Origin: Orychophragmus violaceus
Lineage: Eukaryota; Streptophyta; Magnoliopsida; Brassicales; Brassicaceae
Assembly (NCBI GenBank): GCA_030180135.1
Contig: CM058237.1
Span: 36,415,126 to 36,479,125 of the forward strand
DNA: 64,000 nt
Reading direction: 5' to 3'
This document shows positions 45,380 through 57,382 of this stretch, in pieces. The translations under genes and the position numbers were made by a program. Numbering within the stretch: position 1 is the first letter of the stretch; each line of letters begins with the position of its first letter. The notes under the pieces were generated by a model. That model was given only the letters and a program-made list of their open reading frames with translations, did no database searches and was not told where the DNA came from.

Positions 45380-46202
45380 ATCTCCCACTTGTACTGGAAT
45401 CATCTATTCCTATAATCCTTTTGTCTCTATATCTCGATTTGGCATAAGGCAAGATTGGTGTCATCCTTATTAAGCCAACATCGTGTTTATCGAACTCCTG
45501 ATCTCATACTGAAACATTACAAACAACTGAACTACAGTTCATTTGAGTGCGGCCACACATTCTCTCAGTATTCAATCTTCGATAGGCCCTGAGATATTTA
45601 TCTCCCGTTATACAGGAGGGACAAATCCCATCTTGTTCCATCCCTGTTTCAACGCACACTTCATGATATACTTGAACAGTGCCGTTATAGTCGCCAGTTA
45701 CGGGTCGACGTTTGACAAAGTCAAAATGTACCAATTCATATGCAAGAAAGCATGATGAACTCAGGTCTAAGGACTATACTCTATAGTCGTAATGAGAACC
45801 TCTTATGACACAGATATAACTATCTTGTAGACTTCTCATTAGCGGGTCATGTCCGATCATATGTTCACTAACATATATCTATGTGACTGACTGCGATAAT
45901 CATATCATTGGCTCCATGAAACTTAGCCAATAGTCACCTCACAATCTAGTCTCTCGCGGTTGTCAGTGTCCCACTTTGACAGCCTCGACCAGGGACAAAA
46001 CATAATTTATTAACTTATAGGGGTTCATGATCAAGTCCTCAACTTGATGACCTATAATATGTCATAAACTTGTTTTGGGACCATTATTTAGATCACAATA
46101 AATAATGCTGAAATCAAATTTCATTAAACATTTCCAAAAGAATGTTTACAAAAGCATCTTATTATAACTAAAACCAAACTAAAACTCCCACTAGAATCAA
46201 GA
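45380..46202 (-). other. Copia C polypurine tract and noncoding 3' region
   Basis: Collinear with 1388-2209 of Copia A, with long identical stretches, and more loosely with 16261-17109 of Copia B. No coding capacity. Confidence 0.6.
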
Positions 46203-49200
46203 TTACATCTTAAGATCTCTAATGCCTACAGCAGTCGTATGACTCTCATGCTTAGGCCTTGGGAGTGACTTGGTCAGAGGATCAGCGACGTTCTCGTCTG
46301 TCGGAACTCGGCTGATCTTCACATCACCTCTATTGACGATATCACGAATCAGGTGATATCTCCTTTCAACGTGTTTGGACTTCTGGTGTGACCTGGGTTC
46401 TTTCGCCTCTCCATTGTTGTCACAAAATAAAGCCACTGGCTCCAAGATACTAGGAACCACACCAAGCTCAGTCATGAACTTCTTAATCCAAACAGCTTCC
46501 TTTGCCGCTTCTGAAGCAGCAACATATTCAGCTTCCGTTGTGGAATCAGCTACGGTATTCTGCTTAGAGCTCTTCCAGCTCACTGCACCGCCATTTAGAC
46601 AGAAGACATATCCAGATTGTGATCAGAAATCGTCTCTGTCCGTCTGAAAACTCGCATCGGTGAATCCATTCACCACAAGTTCTTCACTTCCTCCATACAC
46701 CATGAATTTATCCTTAGTATGTCTCAAATACTTGAGAATATTCTTGACAGCTGTCCAGTGAACTTCACCTGGATCAGATTGGTATCTACTCGTCATGCTT
46801 AACGCGTAAGCTACATCTGGACGAGTGCAGAGCATGGCATACATAATAGATCCTATTGCAGAAGCATAAGGAATCCTATTCATGCGTTCTCGCTCAGCAG
46901 GTATCGCCGGACACTGCTTCTTGCTGAGATTAGTGCCATGAGACATCGGTATGAAGCCCTTCTTAGAATCATGCATCCTGAATCTGTGCAGTACCTTATT
47001 GATATAAGTGTCCTGGCACAATCCAATCAGCCTGTTCACTCTATCTCTGTAGATTCTGATTCCAAGAATATACGCGGCTTCTCCCATGTCTTTCATGGAA
47101 AAACAACTTCCGAGCCAAGTCTTAACAGATTGAAGCAACGAAACGTCATTACCGAGGAGGAGTATGTCATCGACATACAGTACAAGAAACGCAATTTTGC
47201 TCCCACTAGTCTTCTTGTAAACACATGGTTCCTCTTCGTTCTTGATGAAACCAAATTGTTTAACTGATTCATCAAAACGAAGATTCCAACTCCGTGATGC
47301 TTGCTTCAATCCATAAATGGATTTATGAAGCTTGCATACCTTCCCAGCGTTCTTAGGATCGACAAAACCTTCAGGCTGTGTCATATACACATCCTCTTCC
47401 AGAATACCATTCAGGAATGCGGTTTTGACATCCATTTGCCAATTCTCATAGTCATAATGAGCGGCAATTGCTAGAAGTATCCGAATGGATTTAAGCATAG
47501 CGACTGGGGAGTAGGTTTCATCATAGTCAATACCATGAATTTGCTTGAAACCTTTAGCCACCAACCTCGCTTTGTAAATCTGTACATTGCCATCCACGTC
47601 AATCTTCTTCTTGAAGATCCATTTACACTCAACGGCTTTTGCACCATTAGGTAAATCGACCAAGGTCCAAACTTGGTTTTCTGACATGGATCCCATTTCG
47701 GATTTAGAGGCTCCAAGCCACTTTTCGGAGTCTGGGTCCATCATTGCTTCCGCAAAAGTCGCTGGTTCGTCACTATCAATGATCATCAGATCATTTGAAT
47801 TGGTCACGAGAAATCCATAGTATCTCTCGGGTTCGTGACGGATCCTTCCGGATCTGCGAACTTCAGGCTCCACAGGCGCCGGTTCCACAGAACTCTGTGG
47901 ATCCAGCTGCTGCTCTTCCTCAGCAGGTTGAGCAGCCTCCTGTGTATCTTGAATCTCTTCAAGATGTACTTTACTCCCACTGTTTTTCTTAGAGAGAAAC
48001 TCCCTCTCAAGAAAAGAACAGTCCCGAGCAACAAATACTTTGTTCTCAGATTGGTTGTAAAAGTAGTATGCCTTGGTTTCCCTAGGATAACCAACGAAGT
48101 AGCATTTATCTGATTTGGGTGCAAGCTTGTCAGAGATTAATCGTTTGACATAAGCCTCACAACCCCAAATCCTCAGGAAAGACAAACTAGGAACATTCCC
48201 AGTCCACAGTTCATGTGGTGTCTTTTCCACTGATTTAGATGGTACCCTATTTAGTGTAAATGCAGACGTTTCTAGAGCGTATCCCCAAAAGGATAATGGA
48301 AGATTTGAATGACTCATCATAGACCGAACCATATCCAATAGGGTTCGATTCCTCCTCTCTGACACTCCATTCCATTGGGGTGTACCAGGAGGAGTGAGTT
48401 GTGAAATAATTCCACACTCGCTCAGATAGTCGCTGAATTCTTGACTCAAGTATTCTCCTCCGCGATCCGATCGCAGAACCTTGATACTTTTGCCAAGTTG
48501 ATTCTGTACTTCATTCTTGAATTCCTTGAATCTATCAAAGGATTCCGACTTGTGTCTCATCAGATAGACGTAGCCATACCTACTGAAATCATCAGTGAAG
48601 GTAATGAAGTACTTGTAATTTCCTCTGGCAGCAGTACTCATCGGCCCACATACATCAGTATGAACAAGGCCCAATAAGTCACTGGCCCTTTCATTTGGTT
48701 TGTTGAAAGGGGCTCTAGCCATCTTGCCTATCAAACAAGATTCGCATTTCTCACATGATTCAAAATCAAATGAGCCCAGAAGCCCATTACGATGGAGCCT
48801 TTGGATGCGTTTCTCATTGATATGGCCCAAACGACAATGCCATAAGAAAGTCGGGTTTTCGTCATTGGACTTAAACCGCTTTGTATTCATGTTAAAGACA
48901 TGCATTTCTTGGTTTAAAATATATAACCCATTATCTAATGGGCCGCTACCATAATAAGTACCATCATGATTAAAAGAACAAACTTTATTCTTAACAGCAA
49001 AATCAAAACCTTCCAAATCCAAAACGGAAACTGAAATTATGTTTCTGCTAATCGCAGGTACATAGTAGCAATTGTTCAAAATTAAAACCATGCCCGAAGG
49101 TAAGGACAACTTGTAGGTGCCTACGGCCAGTGCAGCAACCTTAGCTCCATTCCCGACCCGTAGCTCCACTTGTCCTTTCTTCAGCGTCCTACTGTTTCTT

Positions 49201-50159
49201 AGTGCCTGCACATCAGTACAAATATGAGCACCGCAGCCGGTATCCAATACCCACGAAGTAGAACGAGAAGATATAACATTAAGTTCGATAACACAAATAC
49301 CTGAATCAGACGCATCATACGTCTTCTTCAGCTTCTTGTAATCTTCCATGAACTTCTTGCAGTCTTTCTTCCAATGCCCCAACTGCTTGCAGTAGTTGCA
49401 CTTATCCTCAGGAGAAGGCCCGGATTTGGGCTTCGGCTTGGGCTTGTCCTGACTTTCAGTCTGGACAACCTGGGCCTTTCCCTTACCCTTCTTAGGTTTC
49501 TTAAACCTTTTACCCCCTTGTACCATCAGGACATTGGGAGTAGCCTTCTTGAGATTCGGTTCTGCTGTCTTCAGCATACCGTGCAACTCAGTCAATGTCT
49601 TAGTCATGTTTTGCATATTGTAGTTCATGATGAACTGATCAAAACACGACAGCAAAGACTGCAGAATCATGTCAGTGGCTAGCTCCTGGCTAATGGCACA
49701 GTCCAGCTTCCCCAGGTTATCAATGTAACCCATCATTTTAAGGACATGAGGACTTACTGGACCGTCCTTAGCCAGCTTGCAATCCATGAGAGATTTAACC
49801 GTCTGGTATCTCTCTGTGCGAGCTTGCTCCTGAAACAAAGCTTTCAGGCTGTTAATCATCTCAATGGGTGACATCACGTTCTCATATTGCTTCTGCAGCT
49901 CAGAGTTCATAGTCACCAGCATTAGACAATTAACATCTTTGACATCAGCTGAATGCTTATCCCAAGCATTCTTTTCTGTCTGCGGGGCATTGGAACGTGG
50001 CCTCTCGGTGAGAACTCTTTCAAGGACATATTCCTTGTTCTCCTGCCTGAGAACTATTCTCAGGTTCCGATACCATTCCAAGAAATTAGATCCATTTAAC
50101 TTGTCCTTCTCAAGAACGGATCTTAGTGAGAAAGTGTTGATGTGATTTGAGACAGACAT
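46203..50159 (-). pseudogene. Copia C gag-pol polyprotein, one in-frame stop
   Basis: The main frame from ATG 50159 runs 1178 codons: gag, CCHC knuckle CNYCKQLGHWKKDC (about 253-266), protease with LDTGCGAH, pre-integrase HCRLGHINEKR, integrase core with RSDRGGEY and NGVSERRNRT, reverse transcriptase with LYVDDILLLGND. It stops at TGA 46623-46625 within RNase H, where Copia B has an Arg codon; a CGA-to-TGA change of the kind caused by loss of methylated C would explain it. The frame resumes directly and ends at 46203, with three residues missing near CDNNG. All enzymes upstream of RNase H look complete, so proteins could act in trans for related Copia A. Confidence 0.9.
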
Positions 50160-51510
50160 AGCTGTAATTCAAAAGAGGTAGAGTTTTAGTTATGATGCTC
50201 AAGGAATGAGAATTCTTATCTAATAAGAAAAACTCGCATTGTATTCAAAACTATGTTTCCTCAGATGAATACAATGAGCCAAGATCCTCAGATTACTAAA
50301 ATTCGAGTGGGCGACTCGCCCTTACTCAAAATTCAGTCATCTAGGTAAGCAAATCATTGCTAATTATACCCAGTACAACTCTTGGTCACAGATAAGACAA
50401 ACTATGTCTAATCCTCTGTCAATTTGCTGAATATCGCAGAACAATCAGTGTGTCTTACATGTCTCTGGGCCCAGAACTTCTGATATACCAATCTCTTCTG
50501 TCTTGTGATCACTAATAGTTGCACTGCAAGTCTATCAATGATCACCTGCATTACTCATGTTGCTGTGGATACCAAGGACTCCAAGGATATCCAACAACAC
50601 CATGAGTCTTGACAGTAGACAAGATCGGGCAAGACATCAAGATCACTTGATATTTAGTTGAGGAAATGAACCGTTTTATCTTGATGCATATCCAATATAC
50701 ATTCAAGAAGTTATTAATTTATTTAAAACATTCAGTTTTATTAGGTTTAGATTCATCTAAAACTTTTAGGATTAAACTGTTCTGGTATATGCAAATTTGT
50801 GGTCCAACCAGCATAATTGCGAATGTCGTGTCGATCGACGCCAACCATTGGCATCGGTCGACGCAACTCAACTTAAACCGGTCTTTGATAACCGGTCAAA
50901 CCGTATCAAATTTACTTAACCGATTCAATCCAATTGAACCGGTTCAATCCAATGGTCCATGTCGATCGTGACACACTGTGTGTCGTCGACATTACCAAAC
51001 CAGAACCAATTGGTTAATTAATTAACTGCAGCAGATAACCGGTACTCAATCTCAATTGAACCGATCTATCTAACCGCTTTTCGCTGTGTCGACCGACACA
51101 CCCAGTGTATCGATCGACACAGCAGGAATTTACGATCTCAAACCCTAGGATTTTATTGCGAGTTTTCGCTCTGTGTCGACCGACACACGCTTTGTGTCGA
51201 TCGACACTTTGCAACAAACCCTAAAATTTTATTGCGAGTTTTCGCTCTGTGTCGACCGACACACGCTTTGTGTCGATCGACACCCTGCGACAAACCCTAA
51301 AATTTTACGTTTTCGCCGCGGCGTGTCGACCGACACACGCTTTGTGTCGATCGACACAGTGCGATTTCAACAGTATCATCGTTTTCAACAGGAACTAAAA
51401 TCCGAGATTATCATTCATATGAAAACACGATTTTAACATGCAAAATTCAATCAACAACATCAAGTTTCGATTTATATTGCATCAGATTCAATAGCTAAAC
51501 CCTAACTGAC
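50160..51510 (-). other. Copia C 5' leader with tandem palindrome-pair repeats
   Basis: An AACCGGT/CCAATTGAACCGG box region (about 50876-50945) is followed by palindrome pairs at 50828-50863, 50959-50993, 51085-51120, 51172-51207, 51248-51283 and 51322-51358. The last three lie in a tandem repeat of about 76 bp (copies from 51158, 51234 and about 51305) that also contains GCGAGTTTTCGCTC and AAACCCTAAAATTTTA. Confidence 0.7.
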
Positions 51511-51522
51511 GCTCTGATACCA
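51511..51522 (-). other. Copia C primer binding site
   Basis: TGGTATCAGAGC on the minus strand, initiator tRNA-Met type, one base from the LTR. Confidence 0.9.
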
Positions 51523-51523
51523 C

Positions 51524-52168
51524 TGTTGGATCCCCTAGGATCTTAGGGTTTGATATATTGAATGACAAACCAACCTCGTTCTTACCTTTGAACTGGCAGC
51601 GGAATGAGAATGGTGAACGAGATCAGTGGAGCAACGCAATGCCTTGCCTCTACCAGATACACACGCACGCTCGCTGGAAACGGGATGCTAGTGCCGGATC
51701 AATGGGATTCGATTCTCTCTGGTGTTTCTACTCTTTCTCTCAAGAAAAGTGGACGGCCTTAGTGTTTAGGTCGAAACTCACTTAGAGTTTTTATTCGACC
51801 TAAAACACAATTAACGGGCCAGACTTAATTAAGTCTTAATTCGAAAAGCCTTTCGAAAAACCCGAACTGTGTCGATCGACACACAAGCTGTGTCGATCGA
51901 CACAACACCATTTTGTCGATATTAATGTGTATCCAATACACATTAGTATGATCATTACCATAATGATCATTCCCATGTCGTAGCTTCCAGTTTGCTTAGG
52001 TGTGTGACCCTATAGGATCATATAATACTGGCAGTAAGTCCAACTTACAGATTGCAAGAGGCTTCTAGCAAAACATTGCAACCGCCCAGTATTATACGAA
52101 TGTCTGATCTCGACACACAACTATCTCAGGAGTGAGTACAAGTGTGATTTCAGGACACTATCCCAACA
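51524..52168 (-). repeat. Copia C 5' LTR
   Basis: 645 bp; differs from 44738-45379 at roughly 18-20 places including small indels. Palindrome pair at 51868-51904. Confidence 0.88.
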
Positions 52169-53386
52169 TTATATCATTGCGTTTTTACCGGTTTTAGACC
52201 AAAGAAATAAGTATCTGTTCGGCGAGTCTTGTTAGAGTCTTTTACAGGTAGTTATTAGGTACCATGCACGTCTTTGGCCTCGTAATTGCCATGATATGAG
52301 GCTTTTTGGAGCAACTTGGTGAATTGACCCGAAGAGATAGAGTTCACTGGCTCCAGATCAGAGATCTGTGTCTGATCCGGCTATCAACGCATCGTATTCG
52401 ATGCTTCATTTTTTGATGCGGCGAAGTCTCGGCCAGAGTTAATGAATGACTGTTCTAAAACTTCGCATTTAGTGCCCAGAGGTTCCAGATATTTACTCAG
52501 ACTCCAAGATCCTGCCTCGAGGCTAAGCTCCATTAGGTTTTAGAGTTTCCATTATAGATATGGCGGAGGTCATACTTCGAGCTGGGAGTTAGAGAACGAT
52601 TATGAAATCTGAACCTGTACTTGCATCTTTTAGGAGACGATTTCGAGCCCCTTATATTCTATGTCTTATACTGCAATTTATTTATTCATTGATTATGTTT
52701 ACATCATCTATGTCTGAGTAGATTCATAGTTAGGTTTAGGGTTTCTCATATAGGATTTCATGACTTGCTAGATTTGTTTATTTCAGTTAATGATTCATAA
52801 CTTTAATGTTCTTCAATCTAAATTGTGTTTAATGCTAGTTCTAACCTGATCACTTAGAATCTAGACCTTAGGTTGCTAAATTGACACGACAGTGTGGTTT
52901 AGAATCTGAACTATTTAGGTTGAGCAATTGAATTACTCGCAAAGGAATTTGGTTTAATTGAATTGTGAACATATCGAACTTGATTATAAAGCTGGTTTAA
53001 TCTGTTAGTAATTACAAAGACATTTGGATTGCTGCACGTAGACTTAGAGAATTCTCACAACGACAGTTGGTTAATTCTATATCCGTGTTTGAGTTCTAGA
53101 ACTGAGCTTAATTAGATCATGACTGAATGATTTATCTGCTTGTCTGATTTCCTGAGAACACCCTAGACTTAGTGCTTTTTGTTAACTGCTTTCAAACCAA
53201 TCTTGCTATTGATTTACTTTCTTGCATTGCTTTTAGTTTCACATCACATTGCTTTTCTACTAGTTTAATCTTTACTGTTCTTAATCTATCGTTGACTGGA
53301 GTCTCTGTGGATTTCGATACCCTATATACTATAATTGCATTAACTGTGCACTTGCAGTAGAATAGGATTAAAACTTGACCCTATCA
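52169..53386 (+). repeat. Athila 2 5' LTR
   Basis: It begins TATATCATTGCG just after the expected TGA and ends CCTATCA. Weakly similar along its length to 11859-13033. Confidence 0.75.
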
Positions 53387-53392
53387 AGTTTT

Positions 53393-53410
53393 TGGCGCCG
53401 TTGCCGGGGA
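53393..53410 (+). other. Athila 2 primer binding site
   Basis: TGGCGCCGTTGCCGGGGA, identical to 330-347. Confidence 0.88.
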
Positions 53411-53526
53411 CTCTTTTGAGTCCTCGATAGATTTGAACTTAGGGTTTAGACCAGAATTTTTAATTTTTTGTTTTGGTTACTAATTTTTCTCTGTTTTTCT
53501 CTGTCGCAGGTACCGATTTCGCCTAG

Positions 53527-53611
53527 CATCGATCGTTGCATCACTTGTGTGGATCGTTACCAGGCGATTCTGAGTTGATTCGATCGTTGCATCACTTGCA
53601 TCGATCGTTGA
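53527..53611 (+). promoter_or_regulatory. Two CGATCG pairs in the Athila 2 leader
   Basis: CATCGATCGTTGCATCACTT-type units occur twice; within each, the GATCG cores are 21 bp apart (53531/53552 and 53581/53602, counted at the same base). The arms differ from those in Athila 1 but the spacing is the same, directly before the gag ATG. Confidence 0.5.
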
Positions 53612-53631
53612 ACTGCGATTACAGACGGTTT

Positions 53632-54771
53632 ATGCAGACGCGTGAAATCAGAAGTAATCAGAACTCGAATCTCGTTAATCTCAGGCTTGAAGAACTTGTA
53701 CGACTAGAGAGAACTAACAGAAGAAATCTACGAGCAAGAATGTTACGTGAACACTTGATTTTGATACCCGATGCTCAAGGTGTCCTGAGGGATCCACAGA
53801 ACAATCCTCACAATGCTGCTGGGCAAAGGATTGATGCTGAGGGACGTGTGATCCCTGATCCTGTGGAACCTGAACAGGAACAAGGCCAAGGACAAGGCCA
53901 AGGAGGAGGTCAGAGGCAAATGGTTGTTCATGAGAGGACCTTAGCTGACTATAACCGTCCGGATGAGTTTCATGCTAACCGGTCAGCTCTTGTACCTCCT
54001 GGTATTGATAGGAATGATTTCGAGATCAAGACCATCTACTACTCTCTTCTGAGGCAGAATGCCTTCCATGGTTTCCCTAATGAGCAGCCAATGGATCATA
54101 TAGATGAGTTTGAGGACATAGTGACTTGGATGAAGTATGATGGAGTGAACTATGACTATCTGTTTCTCAAACTCCTCCCTTACTCTCTCGCTGGAGATGC
54201 TGCTGCTTGGCTGAAACAACTTCCACCTGGGAAGTTTACTACTTGGGATGCTGTGAAGAGTGAGTTCTTGAGAGACTTCTATGATGATGCTCGCTCTGAT
54301 CAGTTGAGACAAGACATTCTCACCTTCTCCCAAGGTCCTATAGAGCCTCTTAAGGCTGCTTGGATGCGATTTAAGAAGTACCTGCGTGACTGCCCGCATC
54401 ATGGATTTACTAAAGTGACATTGCTTGGTATTTTCTTCAGAGGTATAGATCTCCCTTATCAGACTGCGTTGGATAATTCCAGCAATGGAAATTTCAACAC
54501 AAGGGCTCCTGAGCAAGCTAAGCAATTGATAGATAACTTTGTGAGCAGTAATCCGGCTGCATTAACAAATAAGACAAAGGCCCATAGTCTGGTGAGCCCG
54601 ATTCCAGGAGATCAGCTGACATTAAGAGAAGAGCCAGTCTGTAACTTGTTGGGCCCAAACGAAAGACGCCATTTTGACAGAGGCCAAGGTTTTCGATGCC
54701 GAAGTAAGAGAACCAGGAAGAGCTCGAGCTCGGCAGGAGACGACGTGGAGATAGAGCGACTCGGTCTTTAA
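53632..54771 (+). pseudogene. Athila 2 gag, C-terminus replaced
   Basis: Start at ATG 53632 (MQTREIRSNQNSNLVNLRLE), matching Athila 1; an upstream in-frame ATG at 53536 lies inside the palindrome repeats and is less likely. The core is intact: LADYNRPDEFHANRSALVPP, DYLFLKLLPYSLAGDAAAWL, DCPHHGFTKVTLLGIFFRG, NFNTRAPEQAKQLIDNF. A Gln/Gly-rich insert lies near residues 83-95. From about 54555 the reading departs from the family and stops at 54771. Confidence 0.8.
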
Positions 54772-54950
54772 CAGTTCAACTGATCCGCAGAAGAATCTTT
54801 CAACGGGGATCGTTACGGAAGTCTAGAGGCCGAAACCTATCGGACTAGAGAGATCAGAGAACGAGGATCTATTCTTATCAGACACCTCCTGAAGAAGTGC
54901 TCATGAGAGAAAGATGGAGGCTCATTGGAAGGCTGATTCCGACCCCAGAC

Positions 54951-55136
54951 TAAGAACACTTCGACTAGATAGCTCGATCATCATACTTTGTACTCTCTTT
55001 TCGATTGTGTTTGTTCTATCTTGAAGATCAATCTCAATTGGAAAAGTCTTTGATTCATAGGAAACTATACCATTTCTATATCCTCAAAGTCCAAATCCAC
55101 GAATACAAATTATTAGTGTGAATCCCGGATCTCACA
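54951..55136 (+). repeat. End of the 5' LTR of Tat element 1
   Basis: The sequence ends CCCGGATCTCACA two bases before the primer site. The LTR start was not found with certainty; TGTTGGGCCC near 54638 is one candidate, but gag-like sequence between argues against it. Confidence 0.45.
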
Positions 55137-55138
55137 TT

Positions 55139-55156
55139 TGGCGCCGACTGTGGGGA
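55139..55156 (+). other. Tat element 1 primer binding site
   Basis: TGGCGCCGACTGTGGGGA, the usual variant of Tat-clade Gypsy elements. Confidence 0.75.
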
Positions 55157-55210
55157 CTATCTATAGTTTTTCCTGTCTTAAGAATCAGATCTTAGATCCG
55201 ATAGATTGAG

Positions 55211-57382
55211 ATGAATCCCGACCAATCTGGCTCTCCCAGCGCCACACCACCGGTTGACCACCCTCAAACGGTCGACAACGTTCCTCAGAACACCACCGGG
55301 GTAAGAATCATGGGTCAGACCGATGGCGTGTTGACGAGCTCTGCCTCAGTCTCCACGACCCCGGCACCGGCCGGCTCAGTCGCCCAAACAATCGCGACGA
55401 GCCAGACTCTGACAAATGTTTTGTCAGGAACTAATGATCCGAGCAGAAACTGGGTGTGGATGAGAAACGATTCGATTCCCACCCCTGGAGGCGGATCTGG
55501 AACAACCAGACCCAATTCGCCACTGCCCTCTACTCCACAGCGACAAAGCCCGAATGATCTCGCTGAAATCCGTTCGATGTTAAGCATGTTGGTAAACCGA
55601 ACGAGAAACAACGAGGCAAGCGCACGGGCCCAAGAGATTGCGAACCGCTCTCTGGCCGCGCAGCTCGATGAACAGGAAAGGCACATTAACGCCCGTCTTG
55701 AAGAGCTCGCTAGCCAAAACCAGAGGGGTAGATCAAAACACGATCCACGAACCCCTATAAGTCCCCCACCGTGTACACGCTTGGACTTCTTCCAGGTGGT
55801 AACTCCACCGGGAACGTCGGGGAATTTTGCCAGTACGTCGAATAGCGGCCTTCGCTATATAATGACGCCCATCGCGACTCCAACCCCATTCGGTTCAAAT
55901 TCAACGATAACAGATCCAACCGGATCGGGAAGTCGACCATTACCCGGGCCACCACCTTTCCCGAGTAGTTCGAATATCCGGCCGAGGCAACTAGGAGGCT
56001 CTGCTTTCGCCTCGAGCCCAGGACCCGTTAACGGGTCAAATACGGTACAGTTCCGAACGCCGCAGGTCGACCAGACGGGAACGTTTCCAGCAATCGATCT
56101 CCTCGACCCCGCTTTCCCTGGACAAATGTCCAATCAAGCACAAGCCCAGTTCGCGCCTACGACAGGCGACGACCACGATATGCTTAGACAGTATATTGAA
56201 CAAGCTAAGGCTCAGTTCGTCAGTCTGAGCTCCAAAGTTCACATGGCGACAAGCGCGGCGCCCGACATCGATCGAGTGATTGAAGAAACGCGACAAACGC
56301 CGTTCACAGACCGGATCGCCTTCGCAAGAATCCGAGAAATCAAGAAAACTAAATTTTCGGAATTCTCTGGGAAGTCGGACCCCAAAGCCCATATCAGGGC
56401 ATTCCGACTAGCGATGGCAAGGGTATACCTTACCGACGAGGAGAGAGAGCCGTCTTTCTGCAGGCTCTTCGCCGAAAACCTATCGGGCTCCGCCCTAGAA
56501 TGGTTTGCCGGACTGGAAGAAAGGTCTATCGACAACTTCACCCAGTTCATGATGGCTTTCCTCAAACAATACTCCGTCTTTATCGAGGAAAAGACTACTG
56601 AGGCAGCTCTATTTGGCGTCTTCCAAAAACCCGACGAATTGCTTCGCTCAAACATCGAACGATTTAAGGAAATAAAATCCAAAATCGCAAACCCACGAGA
56701 CGAAGTAGCTATAGAAGCACTACGACGTGGACTATGGTATTCAACCAGATTCCGCGAGGAAATAATAGTCCGCGAACCTCAAACACTCGATGACGTCCTT
56801 CATCGCGCATCGGCCTTCGCTCGCCTCGAGGACGAAACCACGACCCTTAGAGAAAAGCACCGAAAAGAAAAGAACCCTTCGGGCTCGCAGAACTCGAACT
56901 CGAAAAAGGATTCCCGTAAATCAGGAAACGTCAATGCGGTCGAGAGCCCGAAGAGCTCGAAGAAATTCGAGTTCGACAAAGAAAAATTCTTTGAATTTCA
57001 CAACAAAAGAGGACACTCGACCGAAGATTTCTATACTCGAGCTAAAGCCGAGGCTAAAAAGCGAGAGTCCGAAAGCAAACAAGACTCCGAAGTCGAGGAG
57101 GAAACTCCATCCGACAAAAAGGAAACTAAACAGACCAAAAAGTCGAACACCAAGAGGCCTTCTCAAAATAAACGAGAACGTACAAAGGAGCCGGAATCTC
57201 CCGAAACACTTCCTCAGGGGTCGCAGAAGCGAGTTGAGTTTATTCTCGGCGAGCTCAGCCTGAGCGGCACCCCGGAAGGTTTGGCGTTATCCCCACCTCC
57301 GGCTCCCGTTAATAGTTTATGCTCACGAATAAATCTCCCTCGTCTCTGCGGGGGGGGGGGGTGTACGGGCTATACCCCCTAA
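55211..57382 (+). pseudogene. Tat element 1 gag
   Basis: From ATG 55211 a Pro/Ser/Thr-rich N-terminal half leads to the gag core at about residues 370-500 (FSEFSGKSDPKAHIRAFRLA, SALEWFAGLEERSIDNF, EALRRGLWYSTRFREEI) and a Lys/Glu-rich tail. The zinc knuckle near residue 595 reads FFEFHNKRGHSTEDFYT, with phenylalanine at two positions where relatives have cysteine. The true frame ends at the G12 run; the last 11 residues after it are out of frame. Confidence 0.8.
57350..57361 (+). repeat. G12 run at a frameshift
   Basis: The reading before it (NSLCSRINLPRL) is in the gag frame; the family reading after it (PPKQIDFIFGGSKLCRDS) is one base off. Confidence 0.85.

Larger units (their letters stand above)
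44738..52168 (-). mobile_element. Copia C: full-length, nearly intact Ty1/Copia element without matching target duplication
   Basis: LTRs 44738-45379 and 51524-52168 (about 3% different by eye), primer site 51511-51522 and polypurine tract 45380-45390 are present. The polyprotein is open except for one stop codon. Flanking five-mers TTTTC and TTATA do not match, and the left flank is Tat pol while the right flank is an Athila LTR. Recombination between two related elements or a deletion at one side is likely. Confidence 0.88.
52169..54950 (+). mobile_element. Athila element 2 (5' LTR and gag only)
   Basis: An Athila LTR lacking only its first few bases (52169-53386) is followed by the tRNA-Asp-type primer site, a leader with two palindrome pairs and gag. 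Gag is recognisable to about 54555; a short stretch near 54870-54940 still resembles the later gag tail (YQTPP). It then gives way to the Tat element 1 LTR. Confidence 0.75.

Noticed and set aside
53536..53631. Upstream ATG of Athila 2 gag
   Set aside because: It lies in the palindrome repeats; Athila 1 starts at the position equivalent to 53632.
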